From: Haliscomenobacter sp033763495
GTDB taxonomy: Bacteria > Bacteroidota > Bacteroidia > Chitinophagales > Saprospiraceae
Assembly: GCF_033763495.1 (NCBI RefSeq)
Contig: NZ_JANRKL010000202.1
Location: 6,167-70,166, forward strand
DNA length: 64,000 bases
Reading direction: 5' to 3'
Position 1 is the stretch's first letter. The number at the start of each line of letters is the position of its first letter. A program made the position numbers and the translations under genes. Positions 24,795 through 33,592 of the stretch are shown piece after piece. The notes beneath the pieces are model-generated. The model was not told the DNA's origin. It was given only the letters and a program-made list of their open reading frames with translations, and did not search any database.

Positions 24795-25529
24795 ATGGAA
24801 CATTTGAGAGTCCCGAAGTCCAATAAAAATGCCCGTGGAACTGTCGCTTGTGACAACACCACCATGCACCTGCTCCAAGCCAATGATTTTGTAGCAGATG
24901 CCATTCGCAAATCGGTCGCCGAGCGCAATATCCTCTTGATCAACATCACCTCCTCCGCCGGAAGTGGCAAAACTTCCCTGATGCAGGAGACCGCCAAACG
25001 CTTGAGTAGCAAGCTGAAAATGGCAGTCTTGGTAGGTGATTTGGATACTGAGCGGGACGCTGACCGCATCCGCCAAACCGGAATCGAAGCCCTACAAATC
25101 GTAACTGGAGGCATTTGCCACCTGGAAGCCCAAATGATTTGGCAGGCCATGCAATCCATTGAATTGGATGGCCTTGACTTGCTTTTTATCGAAAATGTGG
25201 GTAACTTAGTATGCCCCGCATCCTTTGATTTGGGCGAGGATTATCGGGTAACCTTGCTAGCGACTACCGAGGGCGACGACAAACCCAAAAAGTATCCCCG
25301 CATGTTCCTCACCAGCGAATTGATGCTCTTATCCAAAGCCGATTTGTTGCCCTACTTGCCGTTTTCGGTCGAGGCGGCCATCAAAGATGCGCAGGACGTG
25401 AACCCCAATCTCGAAACCCTGACCATCTCCAGCACCAGCGGCGAAGGCTTGGATGCCTGGTGTGAATGGGTAATGGATCGGGTAGCTGCAAAGAAGGCAA
25501 TGTCAACAAAAACAACCGTTTTAGCCTAG
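24795..25529 (+). CDS. hypB: Hydrogenase nickel incorporation GTPase HypB
   Basis: 244 residues. The P-loop is NITSSAGSGKTSL; Switch and metal-site residues are seen in GGICHLEAQMIW (Cys and His) and LVCPASFDLGE (the second Cys), so the G-domain metal site is complete. There is no His-rich N-terminal nickel store. HypB hydrolyses GTP to drive nickel insertion into the large hydrogenase subunit, normally with HypA, which is not encoded here. hypC starts 16 bases after the stop. Cytoplasmic. Confidence 0.95.
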   Translation: MEHLRVPKSNKNARGTVACDNTTMHLLQANDFVADAIRKSVAERNILLINITSSAGSGKTSLMQETAKRLSSKLKMAVLVGDLDTERDADRIRQTGIEALQIVTGGICHLEAQMIWQAMQSIELDGLDLLFIENVGNLVCPASFDLGEDYRVTLLATTEGDDKPKKYPRMFLTSELMLLSKADLLPYLPFSVEAAIKDAQDVNPNLETLTISSTSGEGLDAWCEWVMDRVAAKKAMSTKTTVLA

Positions 25530-25545
25530 TCAAAAACCAATCAGC

Positions 25546-25806
25546 ATGTGTTTAGCAATACCTGGAAAGATCAAATCCATTGAAATGCAATACGGCGGCT
25601 TGGTCCGCATGGCGAAGGTGCAGTTTGGAGGCATTTCAAAAGAAGCTAGTTTGGAAATGTTGCCTCATGCTAAGGAAGGTGATTACGTCCTAGTTCACGT
25701 GGGTGTAGCCATCAGCCTTGTTGATGAAGAGGAAGCTCAAAAGACCTTTGCCTACCTCGAGGAAATTGGCGAACTGGATGAACTTGTCCCAGGATCACAC
25801 TTATAA
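25546..25806 (+). CDS. hypC: Hydrogenase assembly chaperone HypC
   Basis: 86 residues beginning MCLAIPGKIKSIE; the Cys 2 exposed after Met removal is the essential residue that holds the Fe(CN)2CO unit with HypD and delivers it to the large subunit. The rest is a small OB-like barrel (VLVHVGVAISLVDEEEA). It lies between hypB (16 bases) and hypD (8 bases), in an operon arrangement. Confidence 0.96.
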   Translation: MCLAIPGKIKSIEMQYGGLVRMAKVQFGGISKEASLEMLPHAKEGDYVLVHVGVAISLVDEEEAQKTFAYLEEIGELDELVPGSHL

Positions 25807-25814
25807 CCACAGCC

Positions 25815-26918
25815 ATGAAATACGTCAGTGAATACCGCGATGCCGATATGGTAGCCCAGTATCTCGAAGAGATTCGGCAAACCGTGACCCGCCCCTGGGC
25901 CATCATGGAAGTATGTGGCGGCCAAACCCACAGTTTGGTCAAAAATGGCATCCTCAATATGCTCCCCCCTGAAGTGCGCATGATCCACGGCCCTGGCTGC
26001 CCGGTTTGTGTGACTCCACTCAATTTGATTGATAAAGCGGTTTACCTCGCTGAAGAAAAAGGGGTAATCCTTTGTTCTTACGGCGACATGATTCGGGTGC
26101 CTGGCTCCAAGCGCAGTCTGCTGGAATCCAAAGCCCGTGGCGCGGATGTCCGGATTTTGTATTCGCCCCTTGAAGCCGTCAAAATTGCTCAGGAAAACCC
26201 AGACCGAGAGGTCGTCTTTTTTGCAGTAGGTTTTGAAACTACCGCTCCCGCCAATGCCTTATCGGTCATCCATGCACAGCGCGCAGGAGTACCGAATTAT
26301 TCAATTCTGGCTTCTCACGTGTTGGTCCCACCCGCCATCGAAGCGGTGATGAACGACCCGGATTCTAACATTCAAGGCTTTTTGGCCGCAGGTCACGTAT
26401 GTACCATCATGGGCATTGACGAGTATTACCCCTTGGTAGATCGATATGAAATTCCGATAGTTGTGACTGGGTTTGAACCCGTGGATTTGGCGCAAGGCAT
26501 TCTGATGACCATCCGCCAATTGGAAAAAGGAGAACACCAGTTGGAAAACCAATACAGCCGGGTGGTCAGGCCCGAAGGAAACCCCGAAGCCCAAAAAGTC
26601 ATCCAGCAGGTCTTTACCATTGCAGACCGGGAATGGCGCGGAATCGGCGTAATTCCTATGAGCGGCTACGAAGTACGCCCTGAATATGTCGCTTATGATG
26701 CCAACATCAAGTTCAATGTCAACATCGAAAAAGTCGCGGAGAGTGACGAATGTATTGCCGGCCTGGTGCTAAAAGGCATCAAAAAACCGCAGGAATGTCC
26801 TCAATTTGGTCGCGGCTGTACACCTCAGATGCCACTGGGCGCACCAATGGTATCCAGCGAAGGTGCCTGTGCCGCCTATTACCATTTTTCACAGGCCATG
26901 GAAGAAGTATCTGCATAA
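25815..26918 (+). CDS. hypD: Hydrogenase Fe-ligand assembly protein HypD
   Basis: 367 residues. Conserved blocks are MEVCGGQTHSLVK (the redox Cys), HGPGCPVCVTP (the CxxC pair), FETTAPANA, and a C-terminal FGRGCTPQMPLGAPMVSSEG with CAAYY that carries cysteines of the 4Fe-4S cluster. It is the scaffold on which CO and CN ligands are placed on iron before transfer by HypC. The hypE ATG lies 7 bases past its stop. Confidence 0.97.
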   Translation: MKYVSEYRDADMVAQYLEEIRQTVTRPWAIMEVCGGQTHSLVKNGILNMLPPEVRMIHGPGCPVCVTPLNLIDKAVYLAEEKGVILCSYGDMIRVPGSKRSLLESKARGADVRILYSPLEAVKIAQENPDREVVFFAVGFETTAPANALSVIHAQRAGVPNYSILASHVLVPPAIEAVMNDPDSNIQGFLAAGHVCTIMGIDEYYPLVDRYEIPIVVTGFEPVDLAQGILMTIRQLEKGEHQLENQYSRVVRPEGNPEAQKVIQQVFTIADREWRGIGVIPMSGYEVRPEYVAYDANIKFNVNIEKVAESDECIAGLVLKGIKKPQECPQFGRGCTPQMPLGAPMVSSEGACAAYYHFSQAMEEVSA

Positions 26919-26925
26919 CAACGCA

Positions 26926-27978
26926 ATGGAAAAACTTAAAATGGAATTGCAATGCCCTATGCCTCAGCTCGACTTTGAGGTGATCACCCTGGGGCATGGC
27001 AGCGGAGGGCTGCTCACCAACAAACTGTTGGAGACAGGGGTTTTTGACCTGTTGAAAAACGAATACCTGGATCAGCACCACGATGGTGCTACCTTCACGT
27101 TGCAAGGACCATTGGCCTTTTCTACTGATAGCTACGTTGTTTCTCCCATTTTTTTCCCTGGAGGCAATATTGGTGAACTAGCAGTCAACGGCACGGTCAA
27201 CGATTTGGCGATGTGTGGTGCCATTCCACGTTATTTGTCCCTGGCCTTTATCATCGAAGAAGGGCTGATGATGCAAGACTTTTGGAAAATCCTGGTCAGC
27301 ATCAAATTTGCCGCGGAGCGTGCTGGTGTACAAATCGTCACCGGAGACACCAAAGTGGTGGAGCGCGGCAAGGGCGATAAAATCTTCATCAATACTTCCG
27401 GTATCGGCACCTTACACACAAAGGCTCAAATCAGTAAATCCCGGGTACAGGTAGGCGACCGGATCCTCATCAGCGGCAACATCGCCGCGCATGGTATCGC
27501 GATCCTGAGTTTGCGGCAAGGCCTGCAATTCGACAGCGAAATTCAAAGTGATACCGTCAACCTCAACCATACCGTAGCTCGTTTATTGGATCGGTTTGGT
27601 GAAAAAATTCACTTGTTGCACGACCCCACCCGTGGTGGTGTGGCCACAGTGCTCAACGAAATGGCCCGCGACACCCGCCTGGGTGTAGAAATTTGGCAAA
27701 AACAACTACCCGTCGCTGAAGACGTTTATGGCGCCTGCGAGCTACTTGGGCTCGATCCCTTGTATGTGGCCAATGAAGGCATTTTTATGGCCTTTGTGGC
27801 ACCAGAAGTGGCAGATGCTGCCCTGGAAATGCTGCGAGCAGATGAAAATGGTGCGCAGGCGGCCATCATCGGCGAGGTGGTAGAAGCACATCCGAAACAA
27901 GTCATTCTACACAGTTCGATTGGGGGTAAAAGGGTCGTGAACATGCCTTTGGGCGAGCAATTGCCCCGAATTTGTTGA
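26926..27978 (+). CDS. hypE: Carbamoyl dehydratase HypE
   Basis: 350 residues from the ATG at 26926, eight bases after hypD; the frame is open upstream into hypD, but that extension is not HypE-like. An AIR-synthase/PurM fold is shown by LGHGSGGLLTNKL, AVNGTVNDLAMCGA and DPTRGGVATVLNEMA. The chain ends PRIC, the conserved terminal tetrapeptide whose Cys is carbamoylated by HypF and dehydrated to thiocyanate with ATP. The NHL gene begins one base after the stop. Confidence 0.96.
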   Translation: MEKLKMELQCPMPQLDFEVITLGHGSGGLLTNKLLETGVFDLLKNEYLDQHHDGATFTLQGPLAFSTDSYVVSPIFFPGGNIGELAVNGTVNDLAMCGAIPRYLSLAFIIEEGLMMQDFWKILVSIKFAAERAGVQIVTGDTKVVERGKGDKIFINTSGIGTLHTKAQISKSRVQVGDRILISGNIAAHGIAILSLRQGLQFDSEIQSDTVNLNHTVARLLDRFGEKIHLLHDPTRGGVATVLNEMARDTRLGVEIWQKQLPVAEDVYGACELLGLDPLYVANEGIFMAFVAPEVADAALEMLRADENGAQAAIIGEVVEAHPKQVILHSSIGGKRVVNMPLGEQLPRIC

Positions 27979-27979
27979 C

Positions 27980-29146
27980 ATGGAGTACGGCGCACTGAAC
28001 ATCACCCTCAAGGCAGGTACCGGACTGCCCACCAATGTGCCGAGTGTACCTGCGGTGGTGCAGGATGAGCGCATGTTCAAAGGCGCGCCCGACAATCCAC
28101 TGCTGGCGCCACGGGGCGTATGCCTCGTAAAAGATACCCTTCTGGTAGCCGATACTGGGCAAAACCGGGTTTTTATCTGGCACAAGGCCAGCCAATTGCC
28201 GGAGCAAGCGGAGCCAGATTTGGTGTTGGGTCAACTTGACATGGACGCCACTGGGCGCAACTCGGGCGCTACCGTTTCAGCTGCTACCTTACAATATCCT
28301 TCTGGCCTTTGGTCTGATGGTGAGCGGCTTATCGTGGCCGACGCCTGGAACCACCGCGTACTCATCTGGCATACCTGGCCACAACACGACGGCCAAGCAG
28401 CTGACGTGGTGTTGGGCCAACCTGATTTTTTTCAGAATCAACCCAACGTCATAGGCATCGGCACAGCGCCCACTGCTCAATCCTTGTACTGGCCCTATGG
28501 CGTATTCAGCGATGGTGCAAGCCTATGGATTGCCGATACGGGTAACCGTAGGGTTTTGTTTTTTGAAAAAATCCCAATGGAAAATTATTCTGCTGCCGAC
28601 GCTGTGATTGGCAAAGCGACTTTTGACGAACGCGACTACGAACACCAGGACGCCATCTGGCCCTACGCCGTCAAAATTGGCCCAAATGGCGAAATGGCGA
28701 TCACCGATACACAGTACTATCGGGTATTGATTTGGCGGAACTGGCAAAATGCGTTGTCCCAGAAAGCCGAATTGATTATTGGGCAAGCTGATCTGGACAG
28801 CAATGGGATGAACCAATACGGATTATTTCCACAGGCCAATACCCTGAGTTGGTGCTATGACGCCGTTTTTTACCAAAAAGGAATCCTGGTGGCCGATACC
28901 GGCAACAGCCGGGTGCTCTGTTTTGAAGCTTTGCCGCCGGAAAACAATGCCAAAGCGCAAAGCCTGATTGGTAAGCCTCATTTCAACATGGGCAGTGAAA
29001 ACATGGATACTTTATTTGGGACGGAAAAATCCCTGTACTGGCCTTTTTCCATCAGTGTAGATGGGCAGCGAGTGGCCATTGCAGATACCGGGAACCATCG
29101 GATTATTTTTGCTCAATTCCTCGATGCTTCAATTGCTCAACGCTAA
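27980..29146 (+). CDS. Cytoplasmic NHL-repeat beta-propeller, hydrogenase-linked
   Basis: 388 residues with six propeller repeats carrying a D-x4-RV core: ADTGQNRVFIW, ADAWNHRVLIW, ADTGNRRVLFF, TDTQYYRVLIW, ADTGNSRVLCF and ADTGNHRIIFA. Between blades is a repeated VLGQ/IGK-type strand (LVLGQLDMD, VVLGQPDF, AVIGKATFD, LIIGQADLD). No signal peptide or membrane segment is seen, so unlike most NHL proteins in this phylum it should stay in the cytoplasm. It starts one base after hypE and precedes a nickel permease by 11 bases, so it is very likely part of hydrogenase assembly or regulation. The specific role is unknown. Confidence 0.8.
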   Translation: MEYGALNITLKAGTGLPTNVPSVPAVVQDERMFKGAPDNPLLAPRGVCLVKDTLLVADTGQNRVFIWHKASQLPEQAEPDLVLGQLDMDATGRNSGATVSAATLQYPSGLWSDGERLIVADAWNHRVLIWHTWPQHDGQAADVVLGQPDFFQNQPNVIGIGTAPTAQSLYWPYGVFSDGASLWIADTGNRRVLFFEKIPMENYSAADAVIGKATFDERDYEHQDAIWPYAVKIGPNGEMAITDTQYYRVLIWRNWQNALSQKAELIIGQADLDSNGMNQYGLFPQANTLSWCYDAVFYQKGILVADTGNSRVLCFEALPPENNAKAQSLIGKPHFNMGSENMDTLFGTEKSLYWPFSISVDGQRVAIADTGNHRIIFAQFLDASIAQR

Positions 29147-29157
29147 AATCGACCCGT

Positions 29158-29790
29158 ATGATCAATGCACTCCCTTTGTTTTTTGCAGCAGTAGTTGGTT
29201 TCGGACATGCCTTTGAAATCGACCACTTGTTGGCGGTGAGCAATATTGTAACCCGGCGCAAAACGATCTGGGAGGCTCTCAAAGACGGAATTTATTGGGG
29301 ATTGGGGCATACTTCAACCATCCTAATTATCGGCGTTTTGATGATTTTGGCAAAACTAGGTATCTCCGAACAAACCTTTCATTTCTTCGAGGCTGGGGTA
29401 GGGGTGATGCTGGTGGTGCTGGGCGTCCAGCGCATCCGCAAAACCTGGGAACACGAGAAGTGGCACGCCGACCAGCACCACCACCTGCAAGCGCATGACC
29501 ACCGTTTGGCTTATGGCGTTGGACTGGTGCATGGCCTGGCCGGAAGTGGAGCCTTGGTTTTACTGGTCATGACCGAAATCAAAGAGGCCTTGCCCGCGGT
29601 ACTCTACCTGCTGGTGTTTGGGATGGGTTCCATCGCCGGGATGCTGCTGGCTTCGGGGGTATTCAGCCTGCCTTTTTCCCAAAAACTTGCGGATGCGGGG
29701 CCTTGGCGCTGGCGTTTTACCCTTTTGTCCTCCTTGTTGTGTATGATTGTGGGAGGAAAAGTCATTTGGGAAAACTTGATGTCAAACTGA
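29158..29790 (+). CDS. Nickel/cobalt permease (NiCoT/UreH-like)
   Basis: 210 residues with about six hydrophobic segments. HAFEIDH (17-23) fits the HX4DH nickel-binding signature of transition-metal permeases, and a His-rich loop (HEKWHADQHHHLQAHDH) joins segments 3 and 4. It probably imports nickel across the inner membrane for the hydrogenase made by the upstream hyp genes. The gene is 11 bases after the NHL gene and four bases before the 71-aa gene. Urease-accessory relatives are possible, but the context favours hydrogenase. Confidence 0.85.
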   Translation: MINALPLFFAAVVGFGHAFEIDHLLAVSNIVTRRKTIWEALKDGIYWGLGHTSTILIIGVLMILAKLGISEQTFHFFEAGVGVMLVVLGVQRIRKTWEHEKWHADQHHHLQAHDHRLAYGVGLVHGLAGSGALVLLVMTEIKEALPAVLYLLVFGMGSIAGMLLASGVFSLPFSQKLADAGPWRWRFTLLSSLLCMIVGGKVIWENLMSN

Positions 29791-29794
29791 AGCC

Positions 29795-30010
29795 ATGAAT
29801 GAAACAAGTACCTCCAAAGAACAATTGTTGCAAGCTTTTCAGGAACAGAGCATTGTAGTTCTTACCGACAATGGAAAGTTTCTCGAACTGGAAAATGATT
29901 ACAGTGTTGAAATAGAGGCCAATGGCATTTATAAGCTGCGCTCGGAAGGCCTGGTGGTTGCTCCTTTTGCCAGTGTAGAAGAATTGTGTCAGTTTATAAA
30001 AATGGCTTGA
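29795..30010 (+). CDS. 71-residue protein of unknown function in the hyp block
   Basis: A small acidic cytoplasmic protein, with a helix (KEQLLQAFQEQ) then short beta strands (SIVVLTDNGKFLELENDY, GIYKLRSEGLVVAPF) and a closing helix (VEELCQFIKMA). It begins 4 bases after the nickel permease stop and is followed at 10 bases by the nuclease-family gene; codon use resembles neighbours. I do not recognise a family. Its position makes it a candidate accessory or regulatory factor of hydrogenase maturation. One Cys and no metal motif. Confidence 0.65.
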   Translation: MNETSTSKEQLLQAFQEQSIVVLTDNGKFLELENDYSVEIEANGIYKLRSEGLVVAPFASVEELCQFIKMA

Positions 30011-30020
30011 AAAACAATAC

Positions 30021-30578
30021 ATGACAACAAAGCGCGAACTGGGTGTAGCCGCCCTCTCAACAAGTGACTCCCACCCGGGAAATTTTGCCCTGATCCTGGA
30101 AGATTTGGAAACCCGCCGCCGGATTCCTGTGATCATCGGTGCGGCGGAAGCGCAATCGATAGCCATTGTTATGGAACAAATGCAACCGGCCCGGCCACTG
30201 ACCCACGACCTTTTTGTGTCGATGTTGACTGCACTGGGGGCGAAGTTGGAAGAGGTTTTGATCCACAGCCTGATCGATGGTATTTTTTACGCGCAACTCA
30301 TCTTGAAGTCTTCAACGGAAGTGGAGATTATGCTGGACGCCCGCTGCTCCGATGCCATCGCCCTGGCGGTGCGTTGCAACGTACCCATTTACACCTACGA
30401 CAATGTGGTGGAAGAGGCCGGTTTTTTGACGGAAGTGTTTTTGCCGCACCAACGCAAGGGTTCACTGGCAGAATACAGCCTGGAAGAGTTGGAAGATCTG
30501 CTGGCAAAAGTGATTGAAAAGGAGGATTATGAGAGCGCGGCGCGGATTCGGAATTATATTGATAAAAGGAATGGGTGA
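30021..30578 (+). CDS. Bifunctional nuclease-family protein with C-terminal UVR motif
   Basis: 185 residues. The N-terminal 130 fit the BFN/DUF151 domain (PF02577): IPVIIGAAEAQSIAIVMEQ, RPLTHDLFVSML and DARCSDAIALAVR. The C-terminal LEELEDLLAKVIEKEDYESA plus ARIRN is a UVR (UvrB/UvrC-interaction) motif. The family has been described as having RNase and DNase activity, but bacterial roles are poorly defined. It is the last gene of the hyp run on this strand. Confidence 0.82.
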   Translation: MTTKRELGVAALSTSDSHPGNFALILEDLETRRRIPVIIGAAEAQSIAIVMEQMQPARPLTHDLFVSMLTALGAKLEEVLIHSLIDGIFYAQLILKSSTEVEIMLDARCSDAIALAVRCNVPIYTYDNVVEEAGFLTEVFLPHQRKGSLAEYSLEELEDLLAKVIEKEDYESAARIRNYIDKRNG

Positions 30579-31017
30579 AGGTAACCAAGTTTAAACCTTG
30601 CGACAAAAATGAGGTTTACAATCAAGGTTGAAGTTCCGGTGCGGCACCTCAAACCTCTCCCACTGCCCAGCCCCCTATCGACATTGCGCGGCTACGCCGC
30701 TGGTCCGCTCAGCCTGAGTAATTACCAAAGCTCCATTCTACCGCTTCAATCTTTCCTTACTTGATCCGTACTGCCACCCAACCAGCCTACGTAGCAATTG
30801 AAATTCGGCCTCAAGCAGCCCTAAAACCAATTAACCAACTTTACTCCCCGCCCAGCGGCATAGCCGCGAAACGGCAATAGCCCAAAACCAAAGCACGATT
30901 TCCAAGGTACAGAGCACCGGAATGCTGGAAATTATTTATCTCATTCCAATTCCAGCGCAATTTATTTTTTCCCCACAAATACCCTAGCTTTAGGTTCCAT
31001 ACCAAAAAACCAAATTC
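30579..31017. other. Intergenic stretch, no feature identified
   Basis: A 439-base gap between same-strand genes. I see only small GC palindromic patches (GCGGCTACGCCGC near 30688 and GCCGCGAAACGGC near 30861) and an AT-rich stretch with a weak -7-like TAGCTTTA (30985-30992) before the GH95 gene. No gene, RNA or long repeat was found. Confidence 0.6.
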
Positions 31018-33453
31018 ATGCGCTACTCTCTCCACTTCATCCTCCTTTTCAGTTTAGTATCTCAGCTTCTTCCGGCCCAAGAAAGCAGCAGTTTCAACCC
31101 CGCCACCACCTTATGGTACAGCGCCCCGGCCCAAAAATGGGAAGAAGCCCTGCCCATTGGCAATGGCCGCATCGGTGCGATGGTATTTGGCAAAAACGGC
31201 GAAGAGCGTATCCAGCTCAACGAAGAAACATACTGGACGGGTGGGCCTTATTCCACCGTAGTGAAGAACGGCGCAGCCGTTTTACCCGAAATCCAGCAAC
31301 TCGTTTTTGCGGGCAAGATGCTCAAGGCGCACAACCTCTTTGGCCGTCGCCTGATGGGTTACCCGGTGGAGCAACAGAAATACCAGAGCCTGGCCAATTT
31401 GCACCTCTTTTTTCCTGAAAACGGCACCATGAGTGAATACAAGCGCTGGCTGGACTTACAAACCGGCATCAGTGGCGTTTCCTACCGCATCGGGGATGTA
31501 ACGTACCGCCGCGAAGCCTTTGTATCGGCGCCCGATCAAGTGATGGTGCTGCGCATTACAGCCAGCGACCAAAAAATCAGCTTCAAAGCCAACCTGCGCG
31601 GCGTGCGCAATCCCGCTCACTCCAACTACGGCACCGACTATTTCACCATGGACCCCAACGGCCAGGATGGCCTCATGCTCAAAGGCCGATCCTCCGATTA
31701 TCTGGGCATTGACGGGCAAATCCGCTTCGAAGCCCAACTCAAAGTTGTAGCCGAAGGTGGGGCTGTACGCACCGACGACGCCGACCTTTGGGTGGAAAAC
31801 GCCAAATCTGTCACCCTCTACTTTAGCGCCGCCACCAATTTTGTCAACTACCACGACGTCAGCGCCGACCCACACGCCAAGGTAGAAGCGGTGTGGAAAA
31901 ACCTGCAAGGCAAAACCTATCCTCAAATCCAGGCCGCTGCACTCAAAGACCACCAGCAATACTTCCAAAGAAGCAACCTGCAACTGGAAAATACTCAGCA
32001 ATCCTTTTTGCCCACCGACGAACGGATGCTCAGCATTCAAACCGCGCCCGACCCCAGCCTGGCCGCTTTGTGTTATCATTTTGGCCGCTACCTCCTGATC
32101 GCCTCCTCACGCCCGGGCACCCAACCCGCCAACCTGCAGGGCATCTGGAACAACGACATGAACCCCGCCTGGGATTCCAAATACACCACCAACATCAACA
32201 CCGAGATGAACTACTGGCCCGTCGAAACGGGTAACCTCAGCGAGTGCATAGAACCACTCACCAAAATGGTCAAGGAACTGGTGGATCAAGGTACCCAGGT
32301 CGCGCGTGAGCATTATGGCTGCCGGGGTTGGGTTTTTCACCAAAACACTGACCTCTGGCGCGTCGCCGCTCCTATGGATGGGCCCACCTGGGGCACCTTT
32401 ACCACGGGCGGTGCCTGGCTTTGTACCCACTTGTGGGAGCATTACCTCTTCACCCAGGATCGGGAGTATTTGCGGGAGGTGTATCCGCTGATACAGGGTT
32501 CAGTGCAGTTTTTTATGGATTTTTTGGTGGAAACACCGGATAAAAAGTGGTTGGTGACCAATCCTTCCACTTCACCCGAAAACTTCCCGGCCAGCCCAGG
32601 CAATCAACCTTATTACGATGAAGTGACGGGGATGATCCTTCCCGGCACCACCATTTGTTACGGCTCTTCGATCGACATGCAAATTTTGTCCGACTTATTT
32701 GGGTACTATACGGAAGCTGCTGCCGTGCTGCAAGTGGATGCCGACTTTGCCGCCAAAGTCGCCGCTGCCCGCAAACGCCTCCCGCCGCCCCAAATTGGCA
32801 AGGACGGCGCCCTGCAGGAATGGACCGAAGACTGGGGCCAGCTGGAAAAAGCCCACCGCCATTATTCCCACCTTTACGGACTTTACCCCGGCAAGGTGAT
32901 TTCGAGCTGGCGCACCCCGAACCTGGTAGAACCCGTCAAAAAAGTACTGGAGCAGCGCGGCGATGAATCGTCTGGATGGTCACGCGCCTGGAAAATGTGT
33001 CTTTGGGCCAGGTTGTACGATGGCAATCGTTTGGAAAAAATCTTCAAGGGCTACCTGAAAGACCAGGCTTACCCGCAGCTTTTTGCCAAATGTTTCACCC
33101 CCATGCAGGTGGACGGTTCTTTTGGCGTTGCGGCGGGAGTCGTGGAGGCCCTGGTGCAATCGCATGAAGGGCGGATTCACCTCCTGCCTGCCTTACCTAC
33201 TGCCTGGGCCAGTGGCCGGATGGAGGGCGTTTGTGCCCGCGGTGGTTTCCAGCTGGATTTTAGCTGGCAGAATGGAAAGTTACAGGAATTGCAGGTTTTG
33301 TCAAAAGCTGGCTTGGAATGCCGGGTGCTGCCAGGCAAAGGGGCTTTTCAGGTGACTCAAAATGGCAAAAAGGTCAAGGCCCAATCACTGGATGATGGTT
33401 CTTTGAGTTTTGCTACGGAGAAGGGAAAGGTTTATGTGGTAAAACCGATGTAA
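31018..33453 (+). CDS. Exported GH95 alpha-L-fucosidase
   Basis: 811 residues with a signal peptide ending LPAQ. The GH95 fold is clear: WEEALPIGNGRIGAMVFG near the N terminus, RIQLNEETYWTGGPY, NLQGIWNNDMNPAWDSKY, TTNINTEMNYWPVE (the Asn pair) and EKAHRHYSHLYGLYPG preceded by QEWTEDW, where the acid Glu is expected. Family members cleave alpha-1,2-linked L-fucose (some L-galactose) from glycans by inversion. It is probably periplasmic. No SusCD pair or other glycosidase is adjacent, so it is not a complete utilisation locus. Confidence 0.93.
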   Translation: MRYSLHFILLFSLVSQLLPAQESSSFNPATTLWYSAPAQKWEEALPIGNGRIGAMVFGKNGEERIQLNEETYWTGGPYSTVVKNGAAVLPEIQQLVFAGKMLKAHNLFGRRLMGYPVEQQKYQSLANLHLFFPENGTMSEYKRWLDLQTGISGVSYRIGDVTYRREAFVSAPDQVMVLRITASDQKISFKANLRGVRNPAHSNYGTDYFTMDPNGQDGLMLKGRSSDYLGIDGQIRFEAQLKVVAEGGAVRTDDADLWVENAKSVTLYFSAATNFVNYHDVSADPHAKVEAVWKNLQGKTYPQIQAAALKDHQQYFQRSNLQLENTQQSFLPTDERMLSIQTAPDPSLAALCYHFGRYLLIASSRPGTQPANLQGIWNNDMNPAWDSKYTTNINTEMNYWPVETGNLSECIEPLTKMVKELVDQGTQVAREHYGCRGWVFHQNTDLWRVAAPMDGPTWGTFTTGGAWLCTHLWEHYLFTQDREYLREVYPLIQGSVQFFMDFLVETPDKKWLVTNPSTSPENFPASPGNQPYYDEVTGMILPGTTICYGSSIDMQILSDLFGYYTEAAAVLQVDADFAAKVAAARKRLPPPQIGKDGALQEWTEDWGQLEKAHRHYSHLYGLYPGKVISSWRTPNLVEPVKKVLEQRGDESSGWSRAWKMCLWARLYDGNRLEKIFKGYLKDQAYPQLFAKCFTPMQVDGSFGVAAGVVEALVQSHEGRIHLLPALPTAWASGRMEGVCARGGFQLDFSWQNGKLQELQVLSKAGLECRVLPGKGAFQVTQNGKKVKAQSLDDGSLSFATEKGKVYVVKPM

Positions 33454-33510
33454 GGGTAGTCTGAAACCCACAAAACAAATGTTGAAAAATTGAAGGGAAG
33501 TGTTTAACCC

Positions 33511-33541
33511 TTGCGAAAGTATTTTGTTTTTGGTATATTTG
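33511..33541 (+). promoter_or_regulatory. Bacteroidota-type promoter for the thioredoxin-fusion pair
   Basis: TTG (33511-33513), 20 bases, then TATATTTG (33534-33541), an exact -7 match. The start would be about 45 bases upstream of the first ATG. Confidence 0.65.
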
Positions 33542-33592
33542 AATTAACTGCCAAAACAATATACATCAAACAAACACTTAACCTTCAATGCT

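Noticed and set aside
29795..30578. Toxin-antitoxin pair (71-aa protein and nuclease-family protein).
   Set aside because: The second gene is a BFN/UVR protein, not a toxin fold, and the pair lies within a longer same-strand gene run.
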